Origin: Candidatus Zixiibacteriota bacterium
GTDB taxonomy: Bacteria > Zixibacteria > MSB-5A5 > GN15 > FEB-12
Reading direction: 5' to 3'
Length of the DNA: 64,000 nt
Assembly (NCBI GenBank): GCA_022571985.1
Contig: JACZWU010000002.1
Location: 424,136-488,135, forward strand
Shown here: positions 1 to 9,800 of the stretch, in pieces
Position numbering within the stretch: the stretch's first letter is position 1
Layout: each line of letters starts with the position of its first letter
Made by a program: the position numbers and the translations under genes
Notes under the pieces: generated by a model
The model's database searches: none
The model's input: the letters and a program-made list of their open reading frames with translations, nothing else
Told to the model about the DNA's origin: nothing

Positions 1-1291
1 TTACTATTTTCCCGCTGTGTCCGACTTTCTTTAATAACTTATGGTTTTCCCCAAGATGGACTGTATCGTCTTGAGCAATCATCGACTGTGCAATGACCAA
101 CTCGCCAACTGTTTCAATAAGCAGGTCCAGTCTATCTGTGCGAACGCGGAGGGTAGAGCTGGCTGTCCGAGCAGGACCAGCAATTTTGGTCTGAGTTCTA
201 AGAGCCTGAACAACTTCGGCAGCTTTAGCTGTCTTGGACTTAACCAGTGCAACACCGAGTTTATCTTCAGCCTGAGAGCTGACTACATCCTCAACCTGTT
301 TGCGGGTGGCGATATTTTCCGCCACAATTATATCACCGAGGCGGGGCGTAGTATCTACGGCACCGGATTCAAATGCCTGACTATCTGCTTCCAGTTCATC
401 CGGATGTGCAAGTCTTTCATGAATTTCTGCCAGTCCCGCCGGTGTCGCCAGTTTCTGTCCGGGCGAGCCCACTTTGGCAATCTCTGTAAGAGACTTCATT
501 ACATCAATAGACTGCAGAGCAACATCTGCGTAAACTTCTGTGTACTTAATTGAACCATCTCGAACACGTCCCAGCATCGATTCAACTACATGAGCCAGCT
601 CTGTAATCTGAGTGAGTCCCAGGAATGCCGAAGTCCCTTTGATAGTGTGGAAGGCACGGAAGATGGAGTTGATGGCTTCGTCGTCGTCGGGATCGGTTTC
701 GAGAGTTAATAGTGAGGCTTCTGCCTGTTCCAGGTATTCTTCTGACTCTGTTGCAAATTCGCTTAAGAAGTCAGCATCAATATCGTCCGGCAAAGAATGA
801 ACTCCAGTACCAGGATTTGGGACGGGAGTTTCTTCAGGGCTTTCTGGTATGCTGGTAGCTTTTGTTTGCGGTGCTGAATTAGATTCTATTATCTCAGAAT
901 CTGGCTCAGGTTCAGCAGACATATCAATGTCGATTACTGTTTCTGCTGAAATTGTATCATTTCCGGTATTATTATGAGCAGCTGGTTCGTCATCATCATC
1001 AATTTCGTAGCTGGCACTTTCAATAAAGTTGCTTATAATTTCTACTGACAGGCTGTCAAGGTGATCATAGCCTTCTTTTTCGGCGATATCTACAAACTCA
1101 CAGGCCGCTTCCAGATATGGATAGGCGGGAGATTTCTTACCCGCTTTTTCCAATACGCGAGTCAGGTATTCTTTGAGTTGTTTTAATGCTTCTGAGCCAA
1201 TCTCATCTCGTGAGATCAAAAATTCAGCAATATCGTTAAGACTAACGTCGTTGTTCTTGCTCTCGGAGTTGTTTAATGCATGGGTGCTCAT
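1..1291 (-). CDS. cheA: Chemotaxis histidine kinase CheA, 3' part cut by window edge
   Basis: About 430 N-terminal residues are present; the reading frame stays open to the window edge, so the catalytic and CheW-like domains lie outside. An N-terminal extension of about 190 mostly acidic residues precedes a phosphotransfer (Hpt) domain with the H-box FHTIKGTSAFLG, phospho-accepting His being residue 215. After a linker comes the start of the CheA dimerisation domain (RTDRLDLLIETVGELV), which is characteristic of CheA. The enzyme autophosphorylates and passes phosphate to CheY-type receivers at chemoreceptor arrays. The start is the ATG at 1289-1291, 18 bases after the stop of cheY upstream, so the two are probably co-transcribed. 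The long N-terminal extension before the Hpt domain is unusual compared with E. coli CheA. Confidence 0.9.
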   Translation of the reverse strand, partial: MSTHALNNSESKNNDVSLNDIAEFLISRDEIGSEALKQLKEYLTRVLEKAGKKSPAYPYLEAACEFVDIAEKEGYDHLDSLSVEIISNFIESASYEIDDDDEPAAHNNTGNDTISAETVIDIDMSAEPEPDSEIIESNSAPQTKATSIPESPEETPVPNPGTGVHSLPDDIDADFLSEFATESEEYLEQAEASLLTLETDPDDDEAINSIFRAFHTIKGTSAFLGLTQITELAHVVESMLGRVRDGSIKYTEVYADVALQSIDVMKSLTEIAKVGSPGQKLATPAGLAEIHERLAHPDELEADSQAFESGAVDTTPRLGDIIVAENIATRKQVEDVVSSQAEDKLGVALVKSKTAKAAEVVQALRTQTKIAGPARTASSTLRVRTDRLDLLIETVGELVIAQSMIAQDDTVHLGENHKLLKKVGHSGKIV

Positions 1292-1309
1292 AAGTTGTGT
1301 TTAGTTTTC

Positions 1310-1684
1310 CTAGCCTTTTGTTACTTTTATAATCTTGTCCTTTAGTAAGTCGGGTGTGAAGGGCTTGTTCAAAAAATCGTTTGCTCCGGCTTTCATAATC
1401 TCAATCACTTCGTCCTTAGTGTTAACTGTGGTGAGCATTAAGATGGGGATATGTTTAAAATTGGCGTCAGCCCTCACTGCTGTGACAAACTGATACCCAT
1501 TCATTTCCGGCATATTCCAATCACATAGAATAAGGTCAGGAATAGATTCCTTAAGATTTGCCATCCCTTCAATTCCGTTCAAGGCCGTTGCAACGCCTTC
1601 TATTCCTATCTTAGACAGAGCCATCTTTATCATCTTCTGCATGGTTCCGGAATCATCTACTAGTAGTACTTTCAAATTCTCCAT
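1310..1684 (-). CDS. cheY: CheY-like single-domain response regulator
   Basis: A 124-residue stand-alone receiver domain. All canonical residues are visible: acidic pair D10/D11, phospho-acceptor D55 in LILCDWNMPEMNG, the T of MLTTVN and the Lys of FLNKPF. There is no output domain, so it acts by protein-protein contact, most simply as the phospho-acceptor of the CheA encoded directly downstream. It lies between a double-receiver gene (28-base gap) and cheA, forming a small signalling operon on the minus strand. Whether it controls flagella, type IV pili or another output cannot be told, because no motility genes are in the window. Confidence 0.92.
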   Translation of the reverse strand: MENLKVLLVDDSGTMQKMIKMALSKIGIEGVATALNGIEGMANLKESIPDLILCDWNMPEMNGYQFVTAVRADANFKHIPILMLTTVNTKDEVIEIMKAGANDFLNKPFTPDLLKDKIIKVTKG

Positions 1685-1711
1685 AATCTTACAAGCCCTT
1701 ATTTAACTGTG

Positions 1712-2560
1712 TTATGGCTTTACTTCTGCAGCGCTCGGCTCAGGTTTTTTGGGTTTTGTAACAGGCTTACCTGATGAAAGAGTGTCCCGGATAAGTTTCT
1801 TGAATTCTTCCAGCTTAAAAGGTTTTGTTATATATTCCTGTATGCCCAGCTTTTTGGCTTCCTCGATAATTTCTTTACTGCTATTGGAGGAAACGACAAA
1901 TATTGCAAAATTAGCACCAACCTCTTCTCTGAGAGTTTTTACAAATTCATTTCCCGTCATATCGGGCAGGTTTTGTTCTGTTATTAACAGATCCACGTTG
2001 TATAGCTCTATAGTTTCGAGGGCGCTGTAGCAGTTTTCTACTGCTATAACTTCAATTTCAGCTATATCAGAGAGCATATTTTTGTAGAGGACTCTGACTC
2101 TCTGCTCCGGATCAACTGCCAGAACTCTCTTTGTTTTATGTGCTTTGGTCTGATCTGCTCCCTGGATAATAGTATTTACCGCTACCGAAAATGTTGACCG
2201 TGTCAAAGGTTTGCAAAAAACAGCAGAGACATCCAGCTGCAACAAGGCGCTATGAACTGACCTGTCCAGACCGGGAGTGTGGGTTACAATTATGCGAAGC
2301 GGGGCAGTGCTCACTACTGACTCCATATCGCGCCTGTATTCTCTAATCTTTTGAATTATCTCGGTTCCGGGCATGTCAAGAAGACTAAGATCCAAAACCA
2401 TCAGGTCAAAAGTCTGACCTGTTGCTATGGAAACTGTTTCGTCTCCGGTATGAGTGTATTGGATTTCGCAATTGTCCTGATTGATTAGCGTTCCAATACT
2501 AAGCAGGGCAGCTTTGGAACCACCGGCGATCAAGACGTGTTTGTTTTGCTTCCATTCCAT
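1712..2560 (-). CDS. Tandem double-receiver protein with degenerate phosphorylation sites
   Basis: A 282-residue protein with two receiver-like domains, roughly residues 7-132 and 143-262, followed by a Lys/Pro-rich tail (KPVTKPKKPEPSAAEVKP). The first domain keeps a possible acceptor D57 and the FCKP lysine, but its acidic pocket is replaced by AGGSK. The second has one Asp at the pocket (LAVDPEQ) and a Glu (E195, in LLITEQNLPDM) where the acceptor Asp should be, plus the YITKPF lysine. It has no DNA-binding or enzymatic output. It heads the cheY-cheA operon and probably works as an adaptor or phosphate sink; the Glu could mimic a permanently phosphorylated state. Function is inference; the receiver fold is clear. 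Confidence 0.85.
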   Translation of the reverse strand: MEWKQNKHVLIAGGSKAALLSIGTLINQDNCEIQYTHTGDETVSIATGQTFDLMVLDLSLLDMPGTEIIQKIREYRRDMESVVSTAPLRIIVTHTPGLDRSVHSALLQLDVSAVFCKPLTRSTFSVAVNTIIQGADQTKAHKTKRVLAVDPEQRVRVLYKNMLSDIAEIEVIAVENCYSALETIELYNVDLLITEQNLPDMTGNEFVKTLREEVGANFAIFVVSSNSSKEIIEEAKKLGIQEYITKPFKLEEFKKLIRDTLSSGKPVTKPKKPEPSAAEVKP

Positions 2561-3239
2561 AGTTGCTCGTCAATCTCTTAAATTATGAAAGCCTGCCTGA
2601 GTACCATTTTCTTCTGCAGGTCTGCGATTTTTCCACCTAAAGCCAGTAGAAAAATCCATTATTCTTTACGATTTAGCTGAGCGACATAATTGTGAAGCTC
2701 AGCCCCTAAGTTCATAGTTGTCTTTCAGCTGTTTACTCTATAGCTGAATGGTACTTTGCACTACAAAAGTAGTTTCGGCATTATACCTTTATCCTTTAGG
2801 TTGCAACTGGCAGAATCAATCAGCTGCAAGCTGACAGTGCAGCCGCTTCTTGATGATCATTGATTCTATTCTTTTTTTAATCAAAGTTGACTGCTTTCAG
2901 GTGAGCTGAAAGGGGAAACAATAAAACAGGCAGGAAATTCGATGTTAGCTGCTCACATATTGAACAGACAGCTTCTTCTATTTCATAACAGAACATTGCC
3001 TCAAACTAATCAGTCCTGCGAGATGACATTATTTATGACAGTTCAGACTCTTAATTGATGATAGAATGGCAAAAAAGTTTTAGGAGAGATTAATCTTTAT
3101 GGCGCCAAAGACCGGGACCGCCTGCCGACATTTTCTTCGTTTTACAATATCCCGACGAGGGGACATATACCTTGATAAACACTGCGGTTGGTACGAGAGT
3201 CTGGACAGATCTTAAACTGTCATTGAACGTCAGTCTGAG
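2561..3239. other. Non-coding stretch upstream of the che operon
   Basis: About 680 bases without a supportable gene, between the double-receiver gene and the PhoB-type regulator gene, both on the minus strand. It presumably holds the che operon promoter. Positions 2735-2830, read on the minus strand, weakly resemble the dispersed repeat at 20270-20423. A 38-codon ATG frame at 3099-3215 has a weak Shine-Dalgarno but no other support. I see no clear terminator. Confidence 0.5.
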
Positions 3240-3941
3240 CTAATTATTCTGTGGGGGAACGAAACGATAACCGACCCCGCGAACTGTTTCAAAAAGAACC
3301 GGCTTGTTTGGATCATTCTCAAATATTTTTCTAAGTTTCAGAATAAAATTATCTACCGTGCGACTTGTTGGATAATTATGATAACCCCAGATGGCGTCCA
3401 GCAAATCATCACGGCTGACAACTTCGCCGCCATGCTCCACCAGATATTTAACAACCATGCACTCTTTGCGGGATAGCTTAAAAATACCGCTGGGACCGGC
3501 AGCTTCGAAAGTCTTAAAGTTTATGGTGCAGCCGGCAAAATTATATTCCGCTGACAGAGAACGTTCTGCAGTCAGCCAGGAGTTTCTGCGGAATATTCCA
3601 TGGATGCGAGCCAGAAGTTCCTGCGTATCAAACGGCTTGGTAATGTAGTCATCACCACCGGCGACTAATCCCTCTATCTTTTGCTCTGTCTGATCCCGGG
3701 CTGTCAGAAACAAAACGGGCGTAGTGTTTCCTTCTGAACGAATTTGCTTGCAAACAGTGATGCCATCTACCAAAGGCATCATGATGTCCAGTAAAATCAG
3801 GTCAAAGTTACTTTTTTCAAGTATATCAAGAGCCTGCTTGCCGTCGCGAACATGCTCAACTTCGTACTTCTGAGATTTCAGTATCAATGTAAGCGCATCT
3901 GCAAAATTTCTGTCATCTTCTGCCAAAAGCAGCTTCTTCAA
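3240..3941 (-). CDS. OmpR/PhoB-family DNA-binding response regulator
   Basis: A 233-residue regulator: receiver domain at about residues 1-120 (D9/D10 pocket, phospho-acceptor D52 in LILLDIMMP, Lys in ITKPF) and a winged-helix DNA-binding domain at about 135-230, seen by the KLSRKECMVVKYL start and the TVDNFILKLRKIF / VRGVGYRF recognition and wing segments. It overlaps the histidine kinase gene upstream by four bases (ATGA), so the pair is translationally coupled and is almost certainly a cognate two-component system. The kinase's small periplasmic loop gives no clue to the signal. Confidence 0.94.
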   Translation of the reverse strand: MKKLLLAEDDRNFADALTLILKSQKYEVEHVRDGKQALDILEKSNFDLILLDIMMPLVDGITVCKQIRSEGNTTPVLFLTARDQTEQKIEGLVAGGDDYITKPFDTQELLARIHGIFRRNSWLTAERSLSAEYNFAGCTINFKTFEAAGPSGIFKLSRKECMVVKYLVEHGGEVVSRDDLLDAIWGYHNYPTSRTVDNFILKLRKIFENDPNKPVLFETVRGVGYRFVPPQNN

Positions 3942-4921
3942 TGTTCTTTGCCCCTTTTTAGTTTTACCGTAAACATTATTCCTTTTGAGAGTCCATCAGA
4001 AATAACCGAAATTGTGCCGTCATGGGAATTTATAATTTCTTTGGCAATATACAAGCCTAAACCAGTTCCATAGGAAGGTCTGGTCAGCTCCGGTCCGGCA
4101 CGGTAAAATTGGTCAAAAATACTGGACAGTTCTGTCTTGTCAACGCCGCAGCCATTATCGCCAATATTCAGTGAAATTATATTATTGCTTAAAGAAAGCT
4201 CAACCGTGATTTCAATATCCCGCCCCTCGTTATGTACAAGCGAATTTTCCAGAATTAAATCAATAGCTTTGCCGATAGAGCGTCGGTCGCCAAAAATTCG
4301 CACACTTTCTTCAATATCCTTTTTTAGGCTATAATTGGCGTTTGCATAAAACTTTTTTAAGGCGTCAAAGCGCTGGTCCAGAAGTCGCGAAAGATCAAAA
4401 GATTCATAACTACTTCGCTCTGTCAAGCCATGGTGTCGGGCAACTTCCAGAACATTTTCCACCTGTCTCTTTAAGCGGTATAAATCGTGCTTTATTTTCG
4501 GCAAGATGTTTTGCTTCTCTTCTTCGGCTATTTCGGGAGTCAGCAGGCTGTCAACGTAGAGGTTGATAGAAGCCAGGGGTGTTTTAAGTTCATGGGTAAT
4601 GGCCATCATAAAGTTTTCCTGCTGCTGACGCAGCTCCCTTTGCTTGACTAAGGTTCTGTAAATCATCCAGAGACCTGCCAGAAGAAACAGAAAAAACACA
4701 ATCCCTTCCAGTATAACCATTCTTCGCCGCGAACTCTCCTGTTCATAAATGCGCTCAATTACATCGGGCGAGGCACCCAGCTCCTGAGATATTTCAATTT
4801 TTTCATCTATTACGCGCTCCATCAAAATAAACCACCAGATGACATTGGCAATAAGAAATATGACCATGAAATTGAATACCAAAAATGTCGCTCTTGGTTT
4901 TAGCTGAAGAGGCATTACCAT
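3938..4921 (-). CDS. Membrane sensor histidine kinase
   Basis: A 327-residue kinase with two membrane spans (about residues 13-34 and 69-89) around a short periplasmic loop of about 35 residues, then a HisKA dimerisation domain with H110 in the H-box AITHELKTPLAS, and a HATPase domain with N-box (LILENSLVHNEG), G1 (GDNGCGVD) and G2 (GTGLGLYIAKE). There is no HAMP or PAS domain, so the sensor part is minimal. It is translated ahead of its partner regulator (ATGA overlap). A second in-frame ATG two codons in is an equally possible start; GAGG lies just upstream of both. Confidence 0.93.
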   Translation of the reverse strand: MVMPLQLKPRATFLVFNFMVIFLIANVIWWFILMERVIDEKIEISQELGASPDVIERIYEQESSRRRMVILEGIVFFLFLLAGLWMIYRTLVKQRELRQQQENFMMAITHELKTPLASINLYVDSLLTPEIAEEEKQNILPKIKHDLYRLKRQVENVLEVARHHGLTERSSYESFDLSRLLDQRFDALKKFYANANYSLKKDIEESVRIFGDRRSIGKAIDLILENSLVHNEGRDIEITVELSLSNNIISLNIGDNGCGVDKTELSSIFDQFYRAGPELTRPSYGTGLGLYIAKEIINSHDGTISVISDGLSKGIMFTVKLKRGKEH

Positions 4922-5026
4922 AGCCTCAAAATATTATTATGTAACATAAATACGAAGAAACGATAGAGTTGGCCTGAATCAAGGATATTAATGAAGAAAA
5001 TTGGGAAGTCAGATCTTTGTTTCAGT

Positions 5027-5740
5027 TCAGGCAGCAGCAACGTCCTGCTGAACTTTCCGTCCAACTGAGAACAAGGGGAATTTTACACAGGCCTTATATC
5101 CGGCATAAATCAGAAGAATACCAATAAATTCTGCCACATACAGCACCTCGGTATAACCTGCCCGGCTCATGCCCCCGCCGATTCCGGGTAAAATTGCACC
5201 TATTGCTATTAGTGTGTTACCTTTGACCCGGTGTTTCATATTGGCCACTGACCGACAACGGACCGCCGACAAAATAGCCCCGCCCACCAAAAATATAAAA
5301 GCATAGCTGTTGATAAACGGCGAAATCAATCTTATCCATTGCCAGATTATTACATCTCCTTGAGGGACGTGTGATTTTACAAGAGCGTAATCCAGCGGCG
5401 TTAAAATGACCATGGTAGAACCGAATAAAATAGCCGTTACCAGTAAAACCGAAAGAATATGGGCAGTTCTTTTTTTCAGCATTAGATAGACAGTTCCCTG
5501 TGCCAAAGGTGCACCTCCCATTAAGGCTCCCGCAATATACCATGATCGGAATAGAGGGTCGCTCCAGCCAAAGATTGTTATCATTGACTCAATCAAAGTT
5601 CCCAGTCCGAAAGCAGTTACTCCAAACCCCCACCAGAGGATATAGGTAGAGTTTCCTTTGCCCGAATAGTGCCTAAAGAGGGAAGAGGCGAAATAAATGC
5701 AGAACAGGGTTGTCAGTATTGGTAAATAGTATAGCCACAT
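5027..5740 (-). CDS. Seven-span integral membrane protein of unknown function
   Basis: A 237-residue protein that is almost entirely hydrophobic, with about seven predicted spans and short loops. Notable segments are WWGFGVTAFGLGTLIES, GAPLAQGTVYLMLKKR and LIAIGAILPGIGGGMSRAG. The layout resembles stand-alone versions of the seven-span sensory modules found at the N terminus of some kinases, but no family was recognised. It stands alone: about 105 bases after the start of the kinase gene and 130 bases before the hydrolase gene, same strand. No clear Shine-Dalgarno precedes the ATG. Confidence 0.7.
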   Translation of the reverse strand: MWLYYLPILTTLFCIYFASSLFRHYSGKGNSTYILWWGFGVTAFGLGTLIESMITIFGWSDPLFRSWYIAGALMGGAPLAQGTVYLMLKKRTAHILSVLLVTAILFGSTMVILTPLDYALVKSHVPQGDVIIWQWIRLISPFINSYAFIFLVGGAILSAVRCRSVANMKHRVKGNTLIAIGAILPGIGGGMSRAGYTEVLYVAEFIGILLIYAGYKACVKFPLFSVGRKVQQDVAAA

Positions 5741-5868
5741 AAGTTTATCTTTTTGTTAGATAAAAATTTCTGTCATTCAAATGTCATGGCAATATCATCA
5801 ACTGACATTATTCAGCGGGTGCATTAATCAGTACTTAGCCTGGATGTCCCATTTAGCGCTGCACTATC

Positions 5869-6783
5869 TTATTCAGTCAAATCGCGATACAAGAAACCCA
5901 GAAAGGCTTCGCTTGATATAAAGCCACTATATTGTGCATCAAATTCTGCAGTCGGTTTCGCTGCCATAATCTGCTCCAGTGTCTTACCACCAGCGACCAT
6001 TTCAGAAACCTGTTCAAAGATAGTGCTCAACATCTTGTGATAACTCTCAATTCCGGCCTTGTCGGTAAGGTTGCCATGACCAGGAATAATTTTTGTTTTG
6101 TCACCTGCTAATTTTAGAATCTTTTCTACTGCGGCTATGACCCCGGAGACTGAGCCGCCGTTATCCAAATCTATAAACGGATAAGAGCTGGTAAACAATA
6201 TATCACCGCCGTGAATGACATCGGCTTTACTGAAATGAACAATCGCATCACCATCAGTATGCGCCGGGCCGACATAAAATATGTTAACGCTATCGCCGTT
6301 TAAGTGAAGAGTGATATCCTGCTCAAATGTTATAACTGGCAAACCAATATCCGGCACAGGCGGGGAAGTGCTCTTGAAAAACGGTACAGCCAGTTCAACG
6401 GAAAGCCTTTTTCTGACATTCTCATGAGCAACGATGACTATTCCGGATTTACCCATCAGCTCGTTGCCGCCGGTGTGGTCGCCATGGAAATGAGTGTTTA
6501 AGAGAAAAGTATTGGCTGATTCAGAGACTTTGCCGTCCGTCAGTTCATCAATTACAGCTATAAGTTTTTCATGAAGCGGGGCAAACTGGTCATCGATGAT
6601 AAAAATACCGTCGCTTCCAAAAGAGAGGCCTATATTTCCACCGGCCCCTTGAAGCATATAAATATTGTCGGTAACTTTAACCGATGTTATCTGGACTTTG
6701 TCGAAGTCCTGAGCGCTGACTGTATTATACAATGTCAGTAAAAGCACAGTCGTTACCATTAGAATAATCTGCTTTGTACGCAT
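5869..6783 (-). CDS. Secreted metallo-beta-lactamase-fold hydrolase
   Basis: A 304-residue periplasmic enzyme. Residues 1-25 form a signal peptide ending in VSAQ. The zinc motif THFHGDH (H98, H100, D102, H103) is intact, followed by the downstream ligands in GPAHTDGD and IPGHGN. The pattern fits class-B-like MBL hydrolases of broad function (lactonase, glyoxalase or quinoprotein-relay-like); the sequence does not show the substrate. The chosen ATG has an AAGAGGAGCT site just upstream; the frame extends eight codons further without such a site. It is the last gene of the metal-efflux operon (67-base gap after cusA), so a stress role linked to metals is possible, though only from context. Confidence 0.85.
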   Translation of the reverse strand: MRTKQIILMVTTVLLLTLYNTVSAQDFDKVQITSVKVTDNIYMLQGAGGNIGLSFGSDGIFIIDDQFAPLHEKLIAVIDELTDGKVSESANTFLLNTHFHGDHTGGNELMGKSGIVIVAHENVRKRLSVELAVPFFKSTSPPVPDIGLPVITFEQDITLHLNGDSVNIFYVGPAHTDGDAIVHFSKADVIHGGDILFTSSYPFIDLDNGGSVSGVIAAVEKILKLAGDKTKIIPGHGNLTDKAGIESYHKMLSTIFEQVSEMVAGGKTLEQIMAAKPTAEFDAQYSGFISSEAFLGFLYRDLTE

Positions 6784-6850
6784 TTTAGCTCCTCTTATTT
6801 TGAACAATAATGCAATTGCAAGTTATGTTTTACAACAAAAATTCTAAATA

Positions 6851-9800
6851 CTACTCCACCTCGCTGGTTATACGGTTTTTATTTATGATGTAAAACAAGA
6901 CCGGCACCACCACCAGTGTTAAAGCAGTAGACGATATTAGTCCGCCTATCATCGGCGCCGCTATGCGCTGCATAACTGCCGAACCGGCGCCATGACTGAA
7001 CATAATTGGCAGCAGTGCTATAAGTGTCGTCGCCACGGTCATCAGCTTTGGACGGACACGCTCCACGGCGCCTTCCATGACAGCTGATTTAAGATCGTCA
7101 GCTGAGTTCAGTCTGCCTTCTCTCTTGTAGCGTTTTTTAGCTTCTTCTAAATAGACCAGCATTACCACGCCTGTTTCTGTGGCCAGACCTGCCAGCGCGA
7201 TAAAACCGACGTAAACCGCCACCGAGGTATTATAACCCAGGAAATAAAAGAGCCAGATACCTCCGACTAAAGCAAACGGCAGTGTCAACAGCACAATCAA
7301 ACAATCGCTCAGATTCTTAAAATGTAAATACAGCAGAAAGAAAACTATGAAGAGTGTCAGCGGCAGTATGACTTTCATCTTTTCTCTGACCGACAGGATA
7401 TTTTCGTATTGACCCGACCAGACCAGCGAATAGCCTTCGGGAAGAGTCACTTCCGCTCGTACTTTACGCCTGGCAGCTTCTACGAAATTGCCGATATCGG
7501 TGCCGGTAAGATCTACATAAACCCAGGCAGTCGGTCGGGCGTTTTCAGATTTTATCATGGTAGCGCCTTTGGCGAATCTTATATCGGCCAGATGCCCCAG
7601 CGGCACTCTGCCCTTGGCGGGTGTATCAATCAGCACATTTTTGATTGCTTCGGGACTGTCACGCAGTTCGCGGGGATAACGGACATTGACAGAATATCTT
7701 TCGCGTCCTTCTATGTTATAAGAGATGTTCATACCCCCAATCGCCGATGCTATCGTCTTTTGAACATCGCCGACAGTAAGTCCATAGGCAGCCGCCTTGA
7801 AGCGGTCGATGTCAATATCAAGATAGTTGCCGCCGGTAATGCGCTCCGCAAAAACAGTTCTGACACCGGGCATCTCTTTTACAGAAGCCTCTATCCTCTG
7901 AGCAATGTTATTGAGTGAATCAAGATTCGGCCCCATTACTTTTATTCCGACCGGCGTTTTGATACCGGTGGCCAGCATGTCGATGCGGGTTCTGATAGGC
8001 ATCGTCCAGGAATTAGTAAGTCCCGGAAACTGAATGGCTCTGTCAAGTTCATTAATCAGCTTTTGCGGCGTCATCCCTTTCCGCCACTGGTCGCTCGGTT
8101 TGAGCTTGATAGTTGTCTCCAGCATCGTCAGCGGCGCCGGGTCGGTGGCAGTTTCGGCCCGGCCGACTTTGCCGAAGACCCTTTCCACTTCCGGAAACGA
8201 CATTATGATCCTGTCGGTTTGCTGTAATAATTCTTTGGCTTTTCTGATTGAAATACCAGGCAGGGTAGTAGGCATATATAGTAAATCGCCCTCGTTTAAG
8301 GGCGGCAGAAACTCAGAGCCTAAATTGAGAAGCGGGAAAATACTTACCAGTAAAATCAGAACCGTAATTACCATGGTTATAATTCTGTGCTTTAAAGCAA
8401 GAGAAATTACAGGTTTATAAAGCGCTATGCTTATTCGGGAAATCGGGTTTTTCTTCTCAGAGCGAATCTTTCCTTTTAAAAACAGCGCAATCATTGCCGG
8501 AATAACCGTAATTGATAACAGCGCGGAGGCGGCCATGGCAAATGTTTTGGCATAAGCCAGCGGTTTAAACAGCCGGCCGGATTGACCCTCAAGCGCTAAA
8601 ATCGGCAAAAACGAAATCGTAATAATCAACAGTGAAAAGAAGAGCGCCGGGCCGACTTCTTTAGCAGCGGCGATAATCGACTCGTTGCGGGAAATTTTGC
8701 CGGCATCTCTTTCGAGATGCTTGTGAGCATTTTCCACCATTACAATGGAAGCGTCGACCATCACGCCAATGGCGATGGCAATACCTCCTAACGACATAAT
8801 GTTGGCATTAATGCCCAGCAGATGCATGGTCAAGAGTGAGAGACCGACTCCGGCCGGAAGAGTTACTACTGCAATGATTGTAGAGCGTACGTGCAGCAAA
8901 AACAAGAAAGTAATCAGGACTACAATCAAAATTTCTTCAATAAGTGTGTTGCGCAGGTTCACCGTGGCCCTGTCGATTAATGCCGAACGGTCGTAAACTA
9001 CTACTACTTCCACACCGTCAGGAAAACTTGCCGCAAGTTCAGCTAATCTGACTTTGACTCTGTCAATGACTTCACGGGCGTTCTCTCCGAAGCGCATTAC
9101 GATAATACCGCCTACTGTTTCGCCTTCCCCGTCAAGTTCAGCTACGCCGCGTCTTATTTCCGGGCCGTACTGAATGTTAGCGACCGAAGAAAGCAAGAGC
9201 GGAACGCCATTGGACATCATTTTGATTGGAATTGTGGCCAGATCATCAAGAGATGTAAAATATTCTTCGGAGCGAACCATAAACTCAGTTTCGCCGAGTT
9301 CTATTAACCGTCCGCCAGCGGCGCCGCTGGATTTTTTAATGGCGCTTATAACATGGTGCAAACTTATATCGTGAAACTCAAGTTTTTGCGGGTCGACTTC
9401 GACCTGATACTGCCGGACATAACCACCCACCGAAGCAACCTCGGCTACACCTTTTAGCGATGACAGTTCATATTTCAAAATCCAGTCCTGCAAAGAACGC
9501 AGTTCGGCCAGGTCATGCTTATTTTCTTTGTCTACCAGAGCGTACTGATAAACCCAGCCGACACCGGTGGCGTCCGGACCAAGTTTGGGAGTAACACCTT
9601 CGGGGATGCGATCGGAAACCTGCGAGAGATATTCCAAAATACGCGAGCGTGCCCAGTATATATCCGTACCATCTTCGAAGATTATATAGACAAACGAGAG
9701 ACCGTAGTAAGAATAACCGCGAACTGTTTTGGCTCCCGGCACAGCCAGCATAGCGCTTGAAATCGGATAAGTTACCTGGTCTTCTACCACCTGCGGCGGC

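Noticed and set aside
3099..3215. 38-codon ATG frame upstream of the che operon
   Set aside because: An AGGAGAG lies upstream but spacing is long and no motif is seen; not enough to call a gene.
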